A stretch of DNA of 64,000 nt from Sulfitobacter mediterraneus (GTDB lineage: Bacteria; Pseudomonadota; Alphaproteobacteria; Rhodobacterales; Rhodobacteraceae). A model generated the notes under the pieces. The model worked only from the letters and a program-made list of their open reading frames with translations. It made no database searches and was not told the origin of the DNA. Both the position numbers and the translations under genes were made by a program. The stretch lies in the NCBI RefSeq assembly GCF_003054325.1, contig NZ_QBKU01000010.1, positions 107,908 to 171,907 on the forward strand, written 5' to 3'. The first letter of the stretch is position 1. Each line of letters opens with the position of its first letter. Below are positions 28,478 through 37,499 of this stretch, piece by piece.

Positions 28478-29692
28478 TCAGTCGATGAGTTCGGTCACCA
28501 CATCGGAGGCGCGTTCTAGGGTGCGGTGGACCGGGCATTTGTCGGCAATCTCCAGCAGGCGCTGGCGTTGATCTGTGTCTAGCGCCCCCTCTAGCCGGAT
28601 CCGTCTGCGCCATGTGTCAACCTTGGCGCCGCTGCCGGTTTCGGCGTCTTGGGCGTGGACCTTATCGTGGCAGACATCAACGCTCACATGATCGAGCGGC
28701 CAGCCTTTGCGCCGGGCATACATGCGGATGGTCATGGAGGTGCAGGCGCCCAGTCCGGCGGAGAGAAAACCATAGGGCGACATGCCGCGATTGGTGCCGC
28801 CGTAGGCCAGCGGTTCGTCCGCCAGCGCGTGATGGTGCGGGCCTGAAAAGACGTCTTGCAAAAAACCTGCGGGGTCTGCTTCGGCAACGCGAATGATCCC
28901 TTCGGGCGCGCCGGGCGGCGGGGCAGGCGGGGCCAGCGGAATGTATCGCCCGGCCCAGGTTGCGATCACCTCGGCGGCATAGTCGGCATCTTCGGCACGG
29001 CTGATCAGGTGGTCGGCCTTGTCCAGCGTGACAAAGCTTTTGGGATGTTTGGCCGCGCCAAAGATCTGGCTGGCGTTTTCGATGCCCACCACATCATCAA
29101 GCGGGGCATGCATGACCAGAAGTGCGGCATCCATCGCGGCGATGGATTGGGTCAGTGCGGCCTGTTCGATATCCTCGACAAAGCCTTTGCTGATCGTAAA
29201 GGGGCGGCCCGCGAGGCAAACCTCGGCCTGACCTTTGGCGCGGATCTGGGGCAGGGCATCGGCAAAGTTGTGAATGACATGGCTCGGATCAAATGGTGCG
29301 GCGAGGCTGGCCACGGCCCTGATCCCCGGCATTCGGCTGGCCGCACTGAGCACCGCCGCGCCGCCAAGGGAGTGGCCAATCAAAAGGCTGGGCGCCATGC
29401 CGGTTTGATCGAGATAGGCACAGGCGGCGATCAAATCTTCGACGTTGGAGGTAAAGGAGGTATTGGCAAACTCGCCCTCTGAATGGCCCAAGCCAGTGAA
29501 ATCAAAGCGCAGAACGGCGATGCCCATGCCCGCCAGCCGCGCCGCGATGCGGCGGGCGGCGGCGATGTCTTTGCCGCAGGTAAAACAATGGGCAAAAAGC
29601 GCGGTGGCCAGATGCGGCCCGTCTGGCAAATCCAGCCGCGCCGCCAGCGGGGTGCCGTCATGGCCGGGAAAGGTGATGCGTTTGGTGGCCAT
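28478..29692 (-). CDS. Bifunctional alpha/beta hydrolase - OsmC-like fusion protein
   Basis: A 404-residue two-domain protein. The N-terminal half (about 1-250) is an alpha/beta hydrolase with nucleophile elbow GHSLGGAAV and an early FAHCFTCGKD segment. The C-terminal half (about 260-404) is an OsmC/Ohr-type peroxiredoxin-like domain with its two conserved cysteine regions (SAGLGACTSMTIRMYA and ADKCPVHRTLE). OsmC proteins reduce organic hydroperoxides; the fused hydrolase may release or process a substrate. Start ATG at 29692 with GGAG upstream. This fusion is known in proteobacteria, but its physiological role is not clear. Confidence 0.88.
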   Translation of the reverse strand: MATKRITFPGHDGTPLAARLDLPDGPHLATALFAHCFTCGKDIAAARRIAARLAGMGIAVLRFDFTGLGHSEGEFANTSFTSNVEDLIAACAYLDQTGMAPSLLIGHSLGGAAVLSAASRMPGIRAVASLAAPFDPSHVIHNFADALPQIRAKGQAEVCLAGRPFTISKGFVEDIEQAALTQSIAAMDAALLVMHAPLDDVVGIENASQIFGAAKHPKSFVTLDKADHLISRAEDADYAAEVIATWAGRYIPLAPPAPPPGAPEGIIRVAEADPAGFLQDVFSGPHHHALADEPLAYGGTNRGMSPYGFLSAGLGACTSMTIRMYARRKGWPLDHVSVDVCHDKVHAQDAETGSGAKVDTWRRRIRLEGALDTDQRQRLLEIADKCPVHRTLERASDVVTELID

Positions 29693-29861
29693 GATCTGTT
29701 CTCCGCTTGGCTTTGTTCAAAGGTGAGTGATGCACCGCCCCTGCGCAAGCCATGTGACAGACCCCTCACGGGGGAGTGACAAAGGCGGAGCAACGCGGGA
29801 GGGGGTTTTACACCGCAGCGGCGGAGGTGTAGCACTGGCGCGAAACCATCCAAGACGAGAT

Positions 29862-31022
29862 ATGCCCGTGGCCGACACTCCCAAATCCGATCTGCACCCT
29901 GCAACCGTTGCCGCCCACGCCGGCGGGGCCGCTGACGCGCATACCGCCGGTGTTGTGCCGGGCATTCACATGGCCACGACCTTTGTGCGGGATGAAAACT
30001 ATGATCCGGTAAATCCGGACAATGTCTATCTGCGGTCCCACAACGAGAACGTGCGGGTGGCCGAAGACCTACTGTCAAAGTTGGAAGGCGCGGCGGAAAC
30101 CTTGCTGTTTCCCTCAGGCATGGCGGCGGTTGCGGCGGTGTTTCGCACGGTGCCAACCGGGGCCAGCGTTGTGGTGCAAAGCCAGATCTATTGGGGGACC
30201 ACCGCGTGGATCCGCGATTTTTGTACGCGGCGCGGGATTGCCCTGCATGAAATCGACGCCTCTGATCCGATCAGTTTCGAGATCGCCTGCAAGGTGCATA
30301 AACCGACGCTGATTTGGATCGAAACCCCGTCAAATCCGTGGTTGCGTATCACTGATGTGACCGGCGCGGCACGAATGGCCCATGCGGCGGGGGCCAAACT
30401 GGTGGTGGACAGCACCGCCGCCACACCCGTGCTGAGCCAGCCTTTGGCGCTGGGCGCGGATATTGTCATGCATTCGGCGACCAAGGGGATCAACGGACAT
30501 TCGGATGTTCTGGCCGGGTCGCTTTCTACGGCGGCGCCTCAGGATGACATCTGGAAGATGATTGTGGATGACCGCAATCAGGCTGGCGCGGTGATGGGCC
30601 CGATGGAGGCGTGGCTTTTGACGCGGGGCATGCGGACTTTGCCTTTGCGGATGCGGGAAATGTCGCGCAATGCCCTGAAAATCGCGGAATATTTACAGGA
30701 TCACCCACAGGTCGAGGCCGTGCTTTACCCCGGATTGCCGGACCATCCCGGTCATGAGATCGCCAAACGCCAGATGACGGGTGGCTATGGCGGGTTGTTG
30801 TCTTTTGTGTTGAAGGGCGGCGGCCCAGCGGCGCTCAAGGCGACGGGGCGGTTGCAGTTGTTCTTGCGGGCAACCTCGCTGGGCGGTGTTGAAAGCCTGG
30901 TGGAGCATCGCCACACTATTGAGCCGCACACCGGCATTCCCGAAGGGCTGCTGCGGCTGTCGGTCGGGATTGAAGATGCGGGTGATTTGATTGCGGATTT
31001 GGGGCAGGCGCTGGGCCAATAA
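29862..31022 (+). CDS. Cystathionine beta-lyase-like PLP-dependent transsulfuration enzyme
   Basis: A 386-residue member of the Cys/Met metabolism PLP enzyme family; the closest role is cleavage of cystathionine to homocysteine, pyruvate and ammonia for methionine synthesis. The PLP lysine sits in IVMHSATKGINGHSDVLAG. Substrate-loop and C-terminal segments include GGVESLVEHRHTIEPHTG. The ATG at 29862 (GACGAGA upstream) is preferred over the in-frame codon at 29727, which precedes a low-similarity stretch. Related enzymes (gamma-synthase, methionine gamma-lyase) cannot be excluded by eye. Confidence 0.82.
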   Translation: MPVADTPKSDLHPATVAAHAGGAADAHTAGVVPGIHMATTFVRDENYDPVNPDNVYLRSHNENVRVAEDLLSKLEGAAETLLFPSGMAAVAAVFRTVPTGASVVVQSQIYWGTTAWIRDFCTRRGIALHEIDASDPISFEIACKVHKPTLIWIETPSNPWLRITDVTGAARMAHAAGAKLVVDSTAATPVLSQPLALGADIVMHSATKGINGHSDVLAGSLSTAAPQDDIWKMIVDDRNQAGAVMGPMEAWLLTRGMRTLPLRMREMSRNALKIAEYLQDHPQVEAVLYPGLPDHPGHEIAKRQMTGGYGGLLSFVLKGGGPAALKATGRLQLFLRATSLGGVESLVEHRHTIEPHTGIPEGLLRLSVGIEDAGDLIADLGQALGQ

Positions 31023-31110
31023 GGACGGGTGCGATCGGGATTATATGACTCAAGATCAGGGCGTTGCGCCGCGTTCTTAATGTAGGGCATTCACCGCCGC
31101 CGCGCGGGTT

Positions 31111-31740
31111 CTAATAAAGGCGATCCGCTTCGTCGTTTGAATGATCCTCCTGCACCTCGTCCAAGGTTTGGTCTCTGTCGACCACTTCAATCACCCATTC
31201 AGCAAGCGTTGGCGCGGTTTTTCGGTCGGGCCAATGATCGGGGTGCCACAGGCGCGACCGGATCAACGACTTTGAACAATGCATAAAGACCTCTTCGACA
31301 TCGACAACCAGTGCCAATAGCGGTGCGCGGCCCTTGATGGCATGGCGTTCGCTGATCGTCTTGTCTTTGACAATCTGCGCCTTGCCCGCAACGCGCAGCG
31401 TGTCGCCATGGCCCGGCACTATGAACAGGATCGCAATGTTCGGATCTTCGAGAATGTTCTGAAACCCGTCGACACGGTGATTTCCCAATCTGTCCGGGAT
31501 GATCAGGGTCTTCTCGTCAAAGACCTCGACGAAGCCAGCCGGATCCCCTTTGGGCGAGACGTCGATCAAGCCGTCGGATGATTTGGTACCGATCACAATA
31601 AATGGCGCGGTCTCGATAAAGCGAGTTGCGACAGGGGTGATCTTGTCGGTGACTTTCAAGAAGGTGTTGGTGAACCCTTCTGTGGGCAGCAATTCACGCA
31701 GCCGCGTGAGGCTGGTGATCTCTTCATCGACGTCTGGCAT
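31111..31740 (-). CDS. Pyridoxamine 5'-phosphate oxidase-like FMN-binding protein (MSMEG_1061-type)
   Basis: A 209-residue flavin-dependent split-barrel protein. The core IGTKSSDGLIDVSPKGDPAGFVEV, ILEDPNIAILFIVPG and DTLRVAGKAQIV segments match the PPOX-type FMN-binding family that includes MSMEG_1061. A conserved FMHCSKSLIRSRLW stretch near the C-terminal third is typical of this subgroup. Likely an FMN- or F420-type oxidoreductase acting on an unknown small molecule. Stands alone. Confidence 0.82.
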   Translation of the reverse strand: MPDVDEEITSLTRLRELLPTEGFTNTFLKVTDKITPVATRFIETAPFIVIGTKSSDGLIDVSPKGDPAGFVEVFDEKTLIIPDRLGNHRVDGFQNILEDPNIAILFIVPGHGDTLRVAGKAQIVKDKTISERHAIKGRAPLLALVVDVEEVFMHCSKSLIRSRLWHPDHWPDRKTAPTLAEWVIEVVDRDQTLDEVQEDHSNDEADRLY

Positions 31741-31860
31741 TGGCCTATCCCCTTGGCAGAATGCCCCGATCTGTCAGAGCAATAAGGGGAGGGTATCAAA
31801 TGTTAAGCTTCGGGTCAGCAGGTCTGAACGCACGATCGGGATGGCAGGCAGGCCCAAAAC

Positions 31861-31894
31861 AAAAGAAAACCCCGCCCGGCAGAACCGGACGGGG
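31861..31894 (-). terminator. Terminator downstream of flagellin
   Basis: A GC-rich stem (CCCCGCCCGG / CCGGACGGGG, loop CAGAA, one mismatch) at 31870-31894. On the minus strand it is followed by TTTTCTTTT, 24 bases after the flagellin stop. Confidence 0.9.
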
Positions 31895-31918
31895 CGAATT
31901 TCTGCGCTTCAGGTCCGA

Positions 31919-32746
31919 TTAACGGAACAGGCTCAGGATGTTACCGGGCGCCTGATTGGCAATCGACAGGGACTGCGTCGCCAGCTGCTGTTGCACCTGA
32001 TAGGCCTGCAAACGCGCGGCTTCTTCTTCCATATCTGCATCAACCATGGAGCTGATGCCGGAATCCAGCGTATCTGTCAGGCTTTCAAGGAAGTTCGATT
32101 GGTCTTCAAGCGTTTTTTCGGTCACGCCCATGGACGTTGCCGCGTCAATCGCGTTGGACAGCTGACCCTCAGCCACGACCAGTTTGGCGGCCATGGTTGT
32201 CGAGGTGTCGGTCACATCAACTGCTGCCATTGCGGTCTGGATCGCCTGAAGATCGACCGTGTCAAAGCTGATTGTGGTTGTTGCGAAAGAACCGCTGGCG
32301 CGGGAAATACCGCTGACAACTGTCACAGTCGAAGACGCGGCGCCCACCAGATCGTCACCGTTGAAGGTGGCCTGATCAATGGCGGACTGCATGTTTTCGG
32401 CCAGGGCATCCAGTTCGCTCTGAACGTCGGCTTTGTCCACACCATCGCTTTGAGCGAAGGCGATACGCTCAACCATCTGGTTGGCCAGATCTTTTACGGT
32501 TTCTGAGCCAAGGCGGGCGGTTGCAACGGAATTCTTTGTGGCTGTCATACCTTCGTTGATGGCTTTGAACATGCCGCTGTCGCCCTTCATCGTTTCGGAG
32601 ATGGCGAAATAGGCGGCGTTCTCTTTACCAGAACGAATTTGCAGGCCGGTCGAGACACGCGACTGCGTTTCGTTCAGGCCACGGTTGACGTTTTTGAGTG
32701 TGGCCAGGGCCACCGTTGCGGAATTATTGTTGAGAATGGACGACAT
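31919..32746 (-). CDS. Flagellin
   Basis: Structural subunit of the flagellar filament, 275 residues, which is short and lacks a large variable domain. The N-terminal D0/D1 helices (SSILNNNSATVALATLKNVN, then VSTGLQIRSGKENAAYFAIS) and the C-terminal D1/D0 helices (QAYQVQQQLATQSLSIANQAPGNILSLFR) are both well preserved; the C-terminal heptads drive filament assembly and export. The ATG at 32746 has AGGAGA upstream. No flagellar export or assembly genes are adjacent, so flagellin is transcribed on its own with its own terminator. Confidence 0.95.
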   Translation of the reverse strand: MSSILNNNSATVALATLKNVNRGLNETQSRVSTGLQIRSGKENAAYFAISETMKGDSGMFKAINEGMTATKNSVATARLGSETVKDLANQMVERIAFAQSDGVDKADVQSELDALAENMQSAIDQATFNGDDLVGAASSTVTVVSGISRASGSFATTTISFDTVDLQAIQTAMAAVDVTDTSTTMAAKLVVAEGQLSNAIDAATSMGVTEKTLEDQSNFLESLTDTLDSGISSMVDADMEEEAARLQAYQVQQQLATQSLSIANQAPGNILSLFR

Positions 32747-32960
32747 GACTGCTCTCCTCATTTCTCGGGATGTTCAGTCTTCTGACCTACAAGGGCTTAA
32801 TGCCGAGGACGGGGATAGGCGCGAATTGTGCAAAAATTCGGGCAAATGCCGGGTAATTCCAAGATGTCTTATGACATAGGTCAGCAGCACGATGAGGCGT
32901 TTTGAGGTAAAAACTCACTTCAAGATATTGTTTTTACTTAATTTTGTTTAAGATTGAAGA

Positions 32961-34301
32961 CTATTCCCCCATCAAAGCGGTATCAAATGGATAGGTTGTC
33001 AGATTCTCAAATCCATCTTCTGTGACCAAAACCTGATCTTCCAGCTTGATGGAAAAATCCCCACCCTCGGGGGACACCAGCGCCTCAACACATAAAACCA
33101 TTCCAGCCTCCAACGGGTAATCGTAAGCCCCCGCAACCGCATGATCGGGATAGGCCACCAACGGCCATTCATCACACAATCCGACCCCATGCATCAAACA
33201 GCCGTATTTGCCCGCCTGATACTGCGCATCCAGCACATGAGTGCCTGCCGACAATTCGGGGATCATCACGCCGGGTTTGAGCATCTGCATGTTGGTTTGA
33301 ATATGCTCCACCGCGTGTTGCATGGCATAGACCATATCCGCCCGCGGCTTTTCATCGCCGACCCACCATGTGCGTGAGATGTCCACGCAGATGCCATAGC
33401 TGCCGATCAGATCGGTATCAAAGGCAATGATCTCGTTGGGCTGGGTGATGCGCGGGCCGCATTCCTGAAACCACGGGTTTGTCCGTTGCCCCGAGGCCAG
33501 AAGGCGTGTTTCAATCCATTCCCCGCCGCGTTTGATGTTCTCGGCATGCAGAACCGCCCAGATATCATCTTCGGAGGTTTGCCCGCCCGGCACAGCTGCG
33601 CGGGCAAAATCCTCCATCGCGCGGACGGACACCTCGCAGGCATAGGAGGCACAGCGCATCGCCAAAATCTCGTCCGGCCCTTTGATGGAGCGGCTTTTCT
33701 CGGTGACTTCTTCGCCGTCCATGATCTCAAAGCCCTGGGCCTCAAGCGCCCGCAACCCGTGCAGCATGATCTTGTCCACCGCCAGCCGCATATTGCCGCC
33801 GCTATGTTCGGCAATCAGCGCCCGGACTTCGTTGCTGAACACATCTGCCGCCACGTCGACTTTGTCACCACGATCAAAATAGAACAGGTCCGCGCCAGAC
33901 CGTTGTTCGCGCACCAGCGGGTTAAATTCGCTGAGAAAGGGGGAGTTTTTGTAATCCCAGATCACCATATAGCCATCGGCGCAGACAAGGACTGCCCGAA
34001 ACGGATTGTGGGTGTTCCAAAGCTGCATGTTGGTGCTGTCGGTGGCATAGCGGATGTTTAGCGGGTCAAACATCAAGATACCGCCATAACCGCGATCCAC
34101 CACATGGCGGGTCAGCCGCTCCCAACGATAGCGGCGCATAGCCTCAAGGTTGGGCATTTGCAGCCCCGCCGCCCGCCATTCGTCAAATGCCAGCTGCGTC
34201 GGGCCGATTTCAACCCTATTGTTGTCGTTTGGGCTGCCATCGGCAAGGGTGCTGCCCAATTGCGGATCAATCTTGCGGGTGTCGCGGTAATGGCTGTTCA
34301 T
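32961..34301 (-). CDS. dddP: Dimethylsulfoniopropionate (DMSP) lyase DddP
   Basis: Cleaves the algal osmolyte DMSP to dimethyl sulfide and acrylate in the cytoplasm. The protein is an M24 (creatinase/aminopeptidase P fold) metalloenzyme of 446 residues. The start MNSHYRDTRKIDPQLG and motifs such as RVEIGPTQLAF and NIRYATDSTNMQLW match Roseobacter DddP. Counting from the ATG at 34301, the six metal ligands of characterised DddP fall at Asp295, Asp297, Asp307, His371, Glu406 and Glu421, exactly as in the crystal-structure enzymes I recall. This distinguishes it from generic M24 peptidases. Divergent from a DUF3445 gene across a 123-base region with symmetric repeats. Confidence 0.95.
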   Translation of the reverse strand: MNSHYRDTRKIDPQLGSTLADGSPNDNNRVEIGPTQLAFDEWRAAGLQMPNLEAMRRYRWERLTRHVVDRGYGGILMFDPLNIRYATDSTNMQLWNTHNPFRAVLVCADGYMVIWDYKNSPFLSEFNPLVREQRSGADLFYFDRGDKVDVAADVFSNEVRALIAEHSGGNMRLAVDKIMLHGLRALEAQGFEIMDGEEVTEKSRSIKGPDEILAMRCASYACEVSVRAMEDFARAAVPGGQTSEDDIWAVLHAENIKRGGEWIETRLLASGQRTNPWFQECGPRITQPNEIIAFDTDLIGSYGICVDISRTWWVGDEKPRADMVYAMQHAVEHIQTNMQMLKPGVMIPELSAGTHVLDAQYQAGKYGCLMHGVGLCDEWPLVAYPDHAVAGAYDYPLEAGMVLCVEALVSPEGGDFSIKLEDQVLVTEDGFENLTTYPFDTALMGE

Positions 34302-34364
34302 GGCATTCTCCAACGCAGGTTACGTCCAGAGTGCCTGTTTCCTTTGCCAAGGGTTGCTGAAATC

Positions 34365-34395
34365 CGACAGAATGCAGTGTCGTTTTTGCACGACA
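34365..34395. promoter_or_regulatory. Repeated CGACA/TGTCG half-sites between dddP and the DUF3445 gene
   Basis: Three half-sites lie in the divergent intergenic region: CGACA (34365-34369), TGTCG (34378-34382) and CGACA (34391-34395). The last two form a perfect dyad, TGTCGT-TTTTGC-ACGACA (34378-34395). This looks like an operator for a dimeric regulator, but no regulator gene is adjacent. Confidence 0.45.
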
Positions 34396-34424
34396 ACGGC
34401 AAGCGGCTTTTCTATGGTCCGCAG

Positions 34425-35132
34425 ATGACCGAGATCCTGCAAGACCAATTGCCGCCTGCGCAAACCGTAGAAAACAAACTGCCCGGTGTCGGCCCATGTG
34501 ACCCTGACGATTGGTTGCGTGTGGATGAAGCCTATGCCGCGCAGATGACCTATCGCGCCGAACTGCTGACCGAAAACCGCGAGGCTGTGCTGTGGATGGA
34601 CCCCGCTGCGTTGCCCGCCGCACAAGAGGTGCTGGAAGAGGCGCTGGACCTGTTGCCGGGTCTAGGGTTTGAGCGGGCAGGGGATGAGGTGATTTGCCCC
34701 GATGGCCGCATTGTGCCGCTGGACCATCAGCAACCTCTGCTGACCTTGGGCCATCTGGTGCAAGAAGACATCTGCATCCTGCAAAAGCAGGGCGATGAAC
34801 ATGTGCTGACCGGCGCGGTTTTGTGTTTTCCGGCCAACTGGCGATTGTCGGAAAAGGCAGGCAAGCCCTTGATTGGTATTCACATCCCCGTGCCGGAATA
34901 TACCGATGACATCGCACGCCGGGTGCAACGTATGTTTGACGGTGTACGCGCCGGACGGCCGCTGTGGCGGTTCAACCGGCTCAGCTATGTGGAGGCCGAT
35001 CTGCACCAGCCGCGCCGCAAAGCGGTGGGCGAGGTGGAACGCTTTGATCGATCAGAGCGCCAATGCATCATTCGCATGCCGCGCACGGATGCGGTGATCT
35101 TTACCATTCATACTTGGGTGGTCCGGCGCTAA
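34425..35132 (+). CDS. DUF3445 protein, heme-dependent oxidative N-demethylase-like
   Basis: A 235-residue protein of the DUF3445 family. Characterised relatives are heme-containing subunits of dimethylamine monooxygenase / oxidative N-demethylase (HODM). Family motifs are visible as MTYRAELLTENREAVLW, VQEDICILQKQGDEHVLTGAVLCFPANW and GVRAGRPLWRFNRLS. The ATG at 34425 (MTEILQDQLP) matches the usual family start; the open frame extends upstream over dddP but without similarity. The partner subunits of the dimethylamine enzyme are absent here, so substrate and electron donor are unknown. Divergent from dddP, which may hint at a role with methylated osmolytes. Confidence 0.8.
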   Translation: MTEILQDQLPPAQTVENKLPGVGPCDPDDWLRVDEAYAAQMTYRAELLTENREAVLWMDPAALPAAQEVLEEALDLLPGLGFERAGDEVICPDGRIVPLDHQQPLLTLGHLVQEDICILQKQGDEHVLTGAVLCFPANWRLSEKAGKPLIGIHIPVPEYTDDIARRVQRMFDGVRAGRPLWRFNRLSYVEADLHQPRRKAVGEVERFDRSERQCIIRMPRTDAVIFTIHTWVVRR

Positions 35133-35178
35133 ATTTGGGCCGTTTAGGGCGCAGATTTAACAACCTGCGCCCCATTGC

Positions 35179-35607
35179 TTAGGTGGCATCCAACACCATA
35201 TGTGGCACCCCGTCAGAGGTCTTTTGCGGCGAGACACCCGCCGCATTCACGGTGGTGTTCACCTGCCGCCGGTACGAGCTGAACAGCTCGGACGCCACCA
35301 CATCAATCGCCTCATCAAAGCGAAGGGTCAGCGACCAATAGCCATTGGACGACAGCCGCGCCGCCTTGACCTCGCCGCGAAAGGCATGGCCCAGATAGCG
35401 CCCTGATATCCGCTGACCGGGGGTCCAGCCGGGATGGGCGTTGGCCGCTTTGGCCGCGATGGTGTTCCAGTCGCGCATGCCCCACTGATGGGCAATGGTT
35501 TCCAGCGCTTCTGCGTGACTGATGGTTTGGCCGCGTGCGTTCAAATCACTGCGCAGGCGTTTGGCCTGTGCCTTGAGCACATCACGGGACGGAATAGGAT
35601 TGGTCAT
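35179..35607 (-). CDS. Small protein with glyoxalase-superfamily-type N-terminal domain (PF20066-like)
   Basis: A 142-residue protein whose first 60 residues (IPSRDVLKAQAKRLRSDLNA, then SHAEALETIAHQWGMRDWNT) match a short helical domain recurrent in alphaproteobacteria and annotated as glyoxalase-related. The remainder (GQRISGRYLGHAFRGEVKAARL) looks like a small beta domain. The ATG at 35607 has AGGAG upstream at 9 bases; a GTG at 35616 is too close to that site. Catalytic function is not evident. Confidence 0.65.
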   Translation of the reverse strand: MTNPIPSRDVLKAQAKRLRSDLNARGQTISHAEALETIAHQWGMRDWNTIAAKAANAHPGWTPGQRISGRYLGHAFRGEVKAARLSSNGYWSLTLRFDEAIDVVASELFSSYRRQVNTTVNAAGVSPQKTSDGVPHMVLDAT

Positions 35608-35908
35608 ATCAAACACTCCTGCACTCGCGTCGGGTGAAAGGGATCCGCGTTGCCTATCAATCAGCGAGATTGAAGGTTTGAAAATAGTTCAGGACTTCAC
35701 TGGATTGCGGATGGCAGGGGCCTGACCCTTGGCGGTCATATAGGGGGAGGGATGGCGGTGTGCAAGGGGGCGTGGGCGGGCAACGACGGCACGAAAGATG
35801 ATGTGCTGCTTATTTGTGAATATGTCGTTCGGGTGACCTCCTCAACCCTTGATTGCATGTGCAGTAAATGTGATACCAAGAGTTTAGATAAGAATTTCGG
35901 AGCATATC

Positions 35909-37447
35909 GTGGGTACATTTCTAATAAGCGAACATGGTGGTTCATTTAACTTTAAGTATCCTAGTGGACCTGCGTTAGAAATTGATATTGAACCAAACCT
36001 TATTAGGGTTTCGTCGTTCAAGTCAGATGCCCAGATTGATGAATTCACGCCACGACGGGTTGTCGAATTTCATGGCACGTTTGAGAATAATCTGGATGGT
36101 ACCGCGGCCGGTACAGTTACAAGTGCGAGCCGTCATTATTACTCCCATCTTGCGTTGATCGGAGAGGGTGATCTCGGTGAAACAGTAGCAATTGGTACGG
36201 GTTTGAATTTCGATGCTGCTCTCATCTTCGAAGCGGCAGGATCGGATGAACTCAGCTTCAACGACATCATCTATTCTGGCGACGATTTCCTATCGTATGG
36301 GCAGGACGTAACCGACGGGCACACCTTGTTCTACGTTTCAGGAGCGGGCGATGATACGATTTCAGGCTCAGGCCTGATAGACAAGGTGTTTGCCGGGCCG
36401 GGGCATGATGTCGCCTATGGATTCAATGGCGACGATAGCCTCGCCGGCGAAGACGGCGATGACTTGCTTGTTGGCGGGCGCGGGGATGATACCCTCGAAG
36501 GTGGCGCCGGGAATGACACGATTGACCTTGGGTCTGGTAGTGACCTTGCACAGGGCGGCACAGGCAACGATACGATAGTCGGTGATTTCGAACTAAGTAG
36601 CGATTTTGTGGACACAGCTATTTTTGACGGTGACAGCGCAAGTTACACATTAAGCATTGATAGGCTTGGTCTTTTTGAAATCGCGATAGAGGACCGAGTA
36701 GATCATCGTGATGGCACGGACCACCTCACTCGGGTGCAGCGGTTGAAATTTGCTGATATGTCGTTTGACGCGGATACACTGATTTTTCTGCCCATACTTG
36801 ATGAGGAAACTGTTGATCCTTTGGTCGAGCTTTATATCGCTTATTTCGGCAGGGCGCCCGATGCGCTGGGCCTCTATTATTGGGGAGCGCAGCGCTGGTA
36901 TGACCTGAACAACAGTTTCTTTCAGATTGACGGATCATCGCTCAACGAGATCTCTGTCTTTTTTGAAAAATCTGCCGAGGCCCAAGCTTTGTTCCCCTTC
37001 GATGGAGACAACTTTGCCTTCCTCACATCGGTCTATCAGAATGTTCTGGGCCGTGACCCCGACGCCGCAGGCATTGCGTTTTGGCAACCATTGCTGGACG
37101 ATCAGACGGTCACCAAGTCGTCCTTCATTTTGAGTGTTCTTGAGGGAGTTCGGTCCGAGAACACAGACAACCTAGATCAAGACAGTTTGCTTCAGCGGGC
37201 AAAAGACGCTGAATATCTCGATGCCAAAACTGCGATTGGTAAATACTTCGCAATCGCCAAAGGTATGAGTGACACAGACAATGCCCGCTCCTTAATGTCT
37301 GCCTTCGATGGAACGGAAAGCGGACTGATCGCCGCTAAGGGCTTGGCCGACCAATACTATTCGGATGCACTAGACCCTTTGGAGGGTGAATTCCTTGTGC
37401 AAATAACAGGTTACACTCAGGAAGAAGCTGACAGTTTATTCCTGTAA
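35909..37447 (+). CDS. RTX calcium-binding protein with DUF4214 domain, likely type I secreted
   Basis: A 512-residue protein starting at a GTG with GGAG upstream. The middle (about 148-225) holds hemolysin-type nonapeptide repeats (GxGxDxL/xGGxGND, for example LVGGRGDDTLEGGAGNDTID), which bind calcium and mark type I secretion substrates. The C-terminal half (about 300-430) carries DUF4214-like repeats (VDPLVELYIAYFGRAPDALGLYYW and FLTSVYQNVLGRDPDAAGIAFW), often found in secreted or S-layer-like proteins. No signal peptide. No type I secretion ABC/HlyD genes are adjacent. Base composition is lower in G+C than the surroundings. Confidence 0.87.
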   Translation: MGTFLISEHGGSFNFKYPSGPALEIDIEPNLIRVSSFKSDAQIDEFTPRRVVEFHGTFENNLDGTAAGTVTSASRHYYSHLALIGEGDLGETVAIGTGLNFDAALIFEAAGSDELSFNDIIYSGDDFLSYGQDVTDGHTLFYVSGAGDDTISGSGLIDKVFAGPGHDVAYGFNGDDSLAGEDGDDLLVGGRGDDTLEGGAGNDTIDLGSGSDLAQGGTGNDTIVGDFELSSDFVDTAIFDGDSASYTLSIDRLGLFEIAIEDRVDHRDGTDHLTRVQRLKFADMSFDADTLIFLPILDEETVDPLVELYIAYFGRAPDALGLYYWGAQRWYDLNNSFFQIDGSSLNEISVFFEKSAEAQALFPFDGDNFAFLTSVYQNVLGRDPDAAGIAFWQPLLDDQTVTKSSFILSVLEGVRSENTDNLDQDSLLQRAKDAEYLDAKTAIGKYFAIAKGMSDTDNARSLMSAFDGTESGLIAAKGLADQYYSDALDPLEGEFLVQITGYTQEEADSLFL

Positions 37448-37499
37448 GAACTTGTTGCGGGTAGGCCTTAGCAATCAATGCAAACAGTGCACCTTTTCA

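Noticed and set aside
32761..32960. A sigma-54 or sigma-28 promoter for flagellin
   Set aside because: GG and GC elements are present, but none fits the required GG-N10-GC spacing, and I see no convincing FliA -10/-35 pair.
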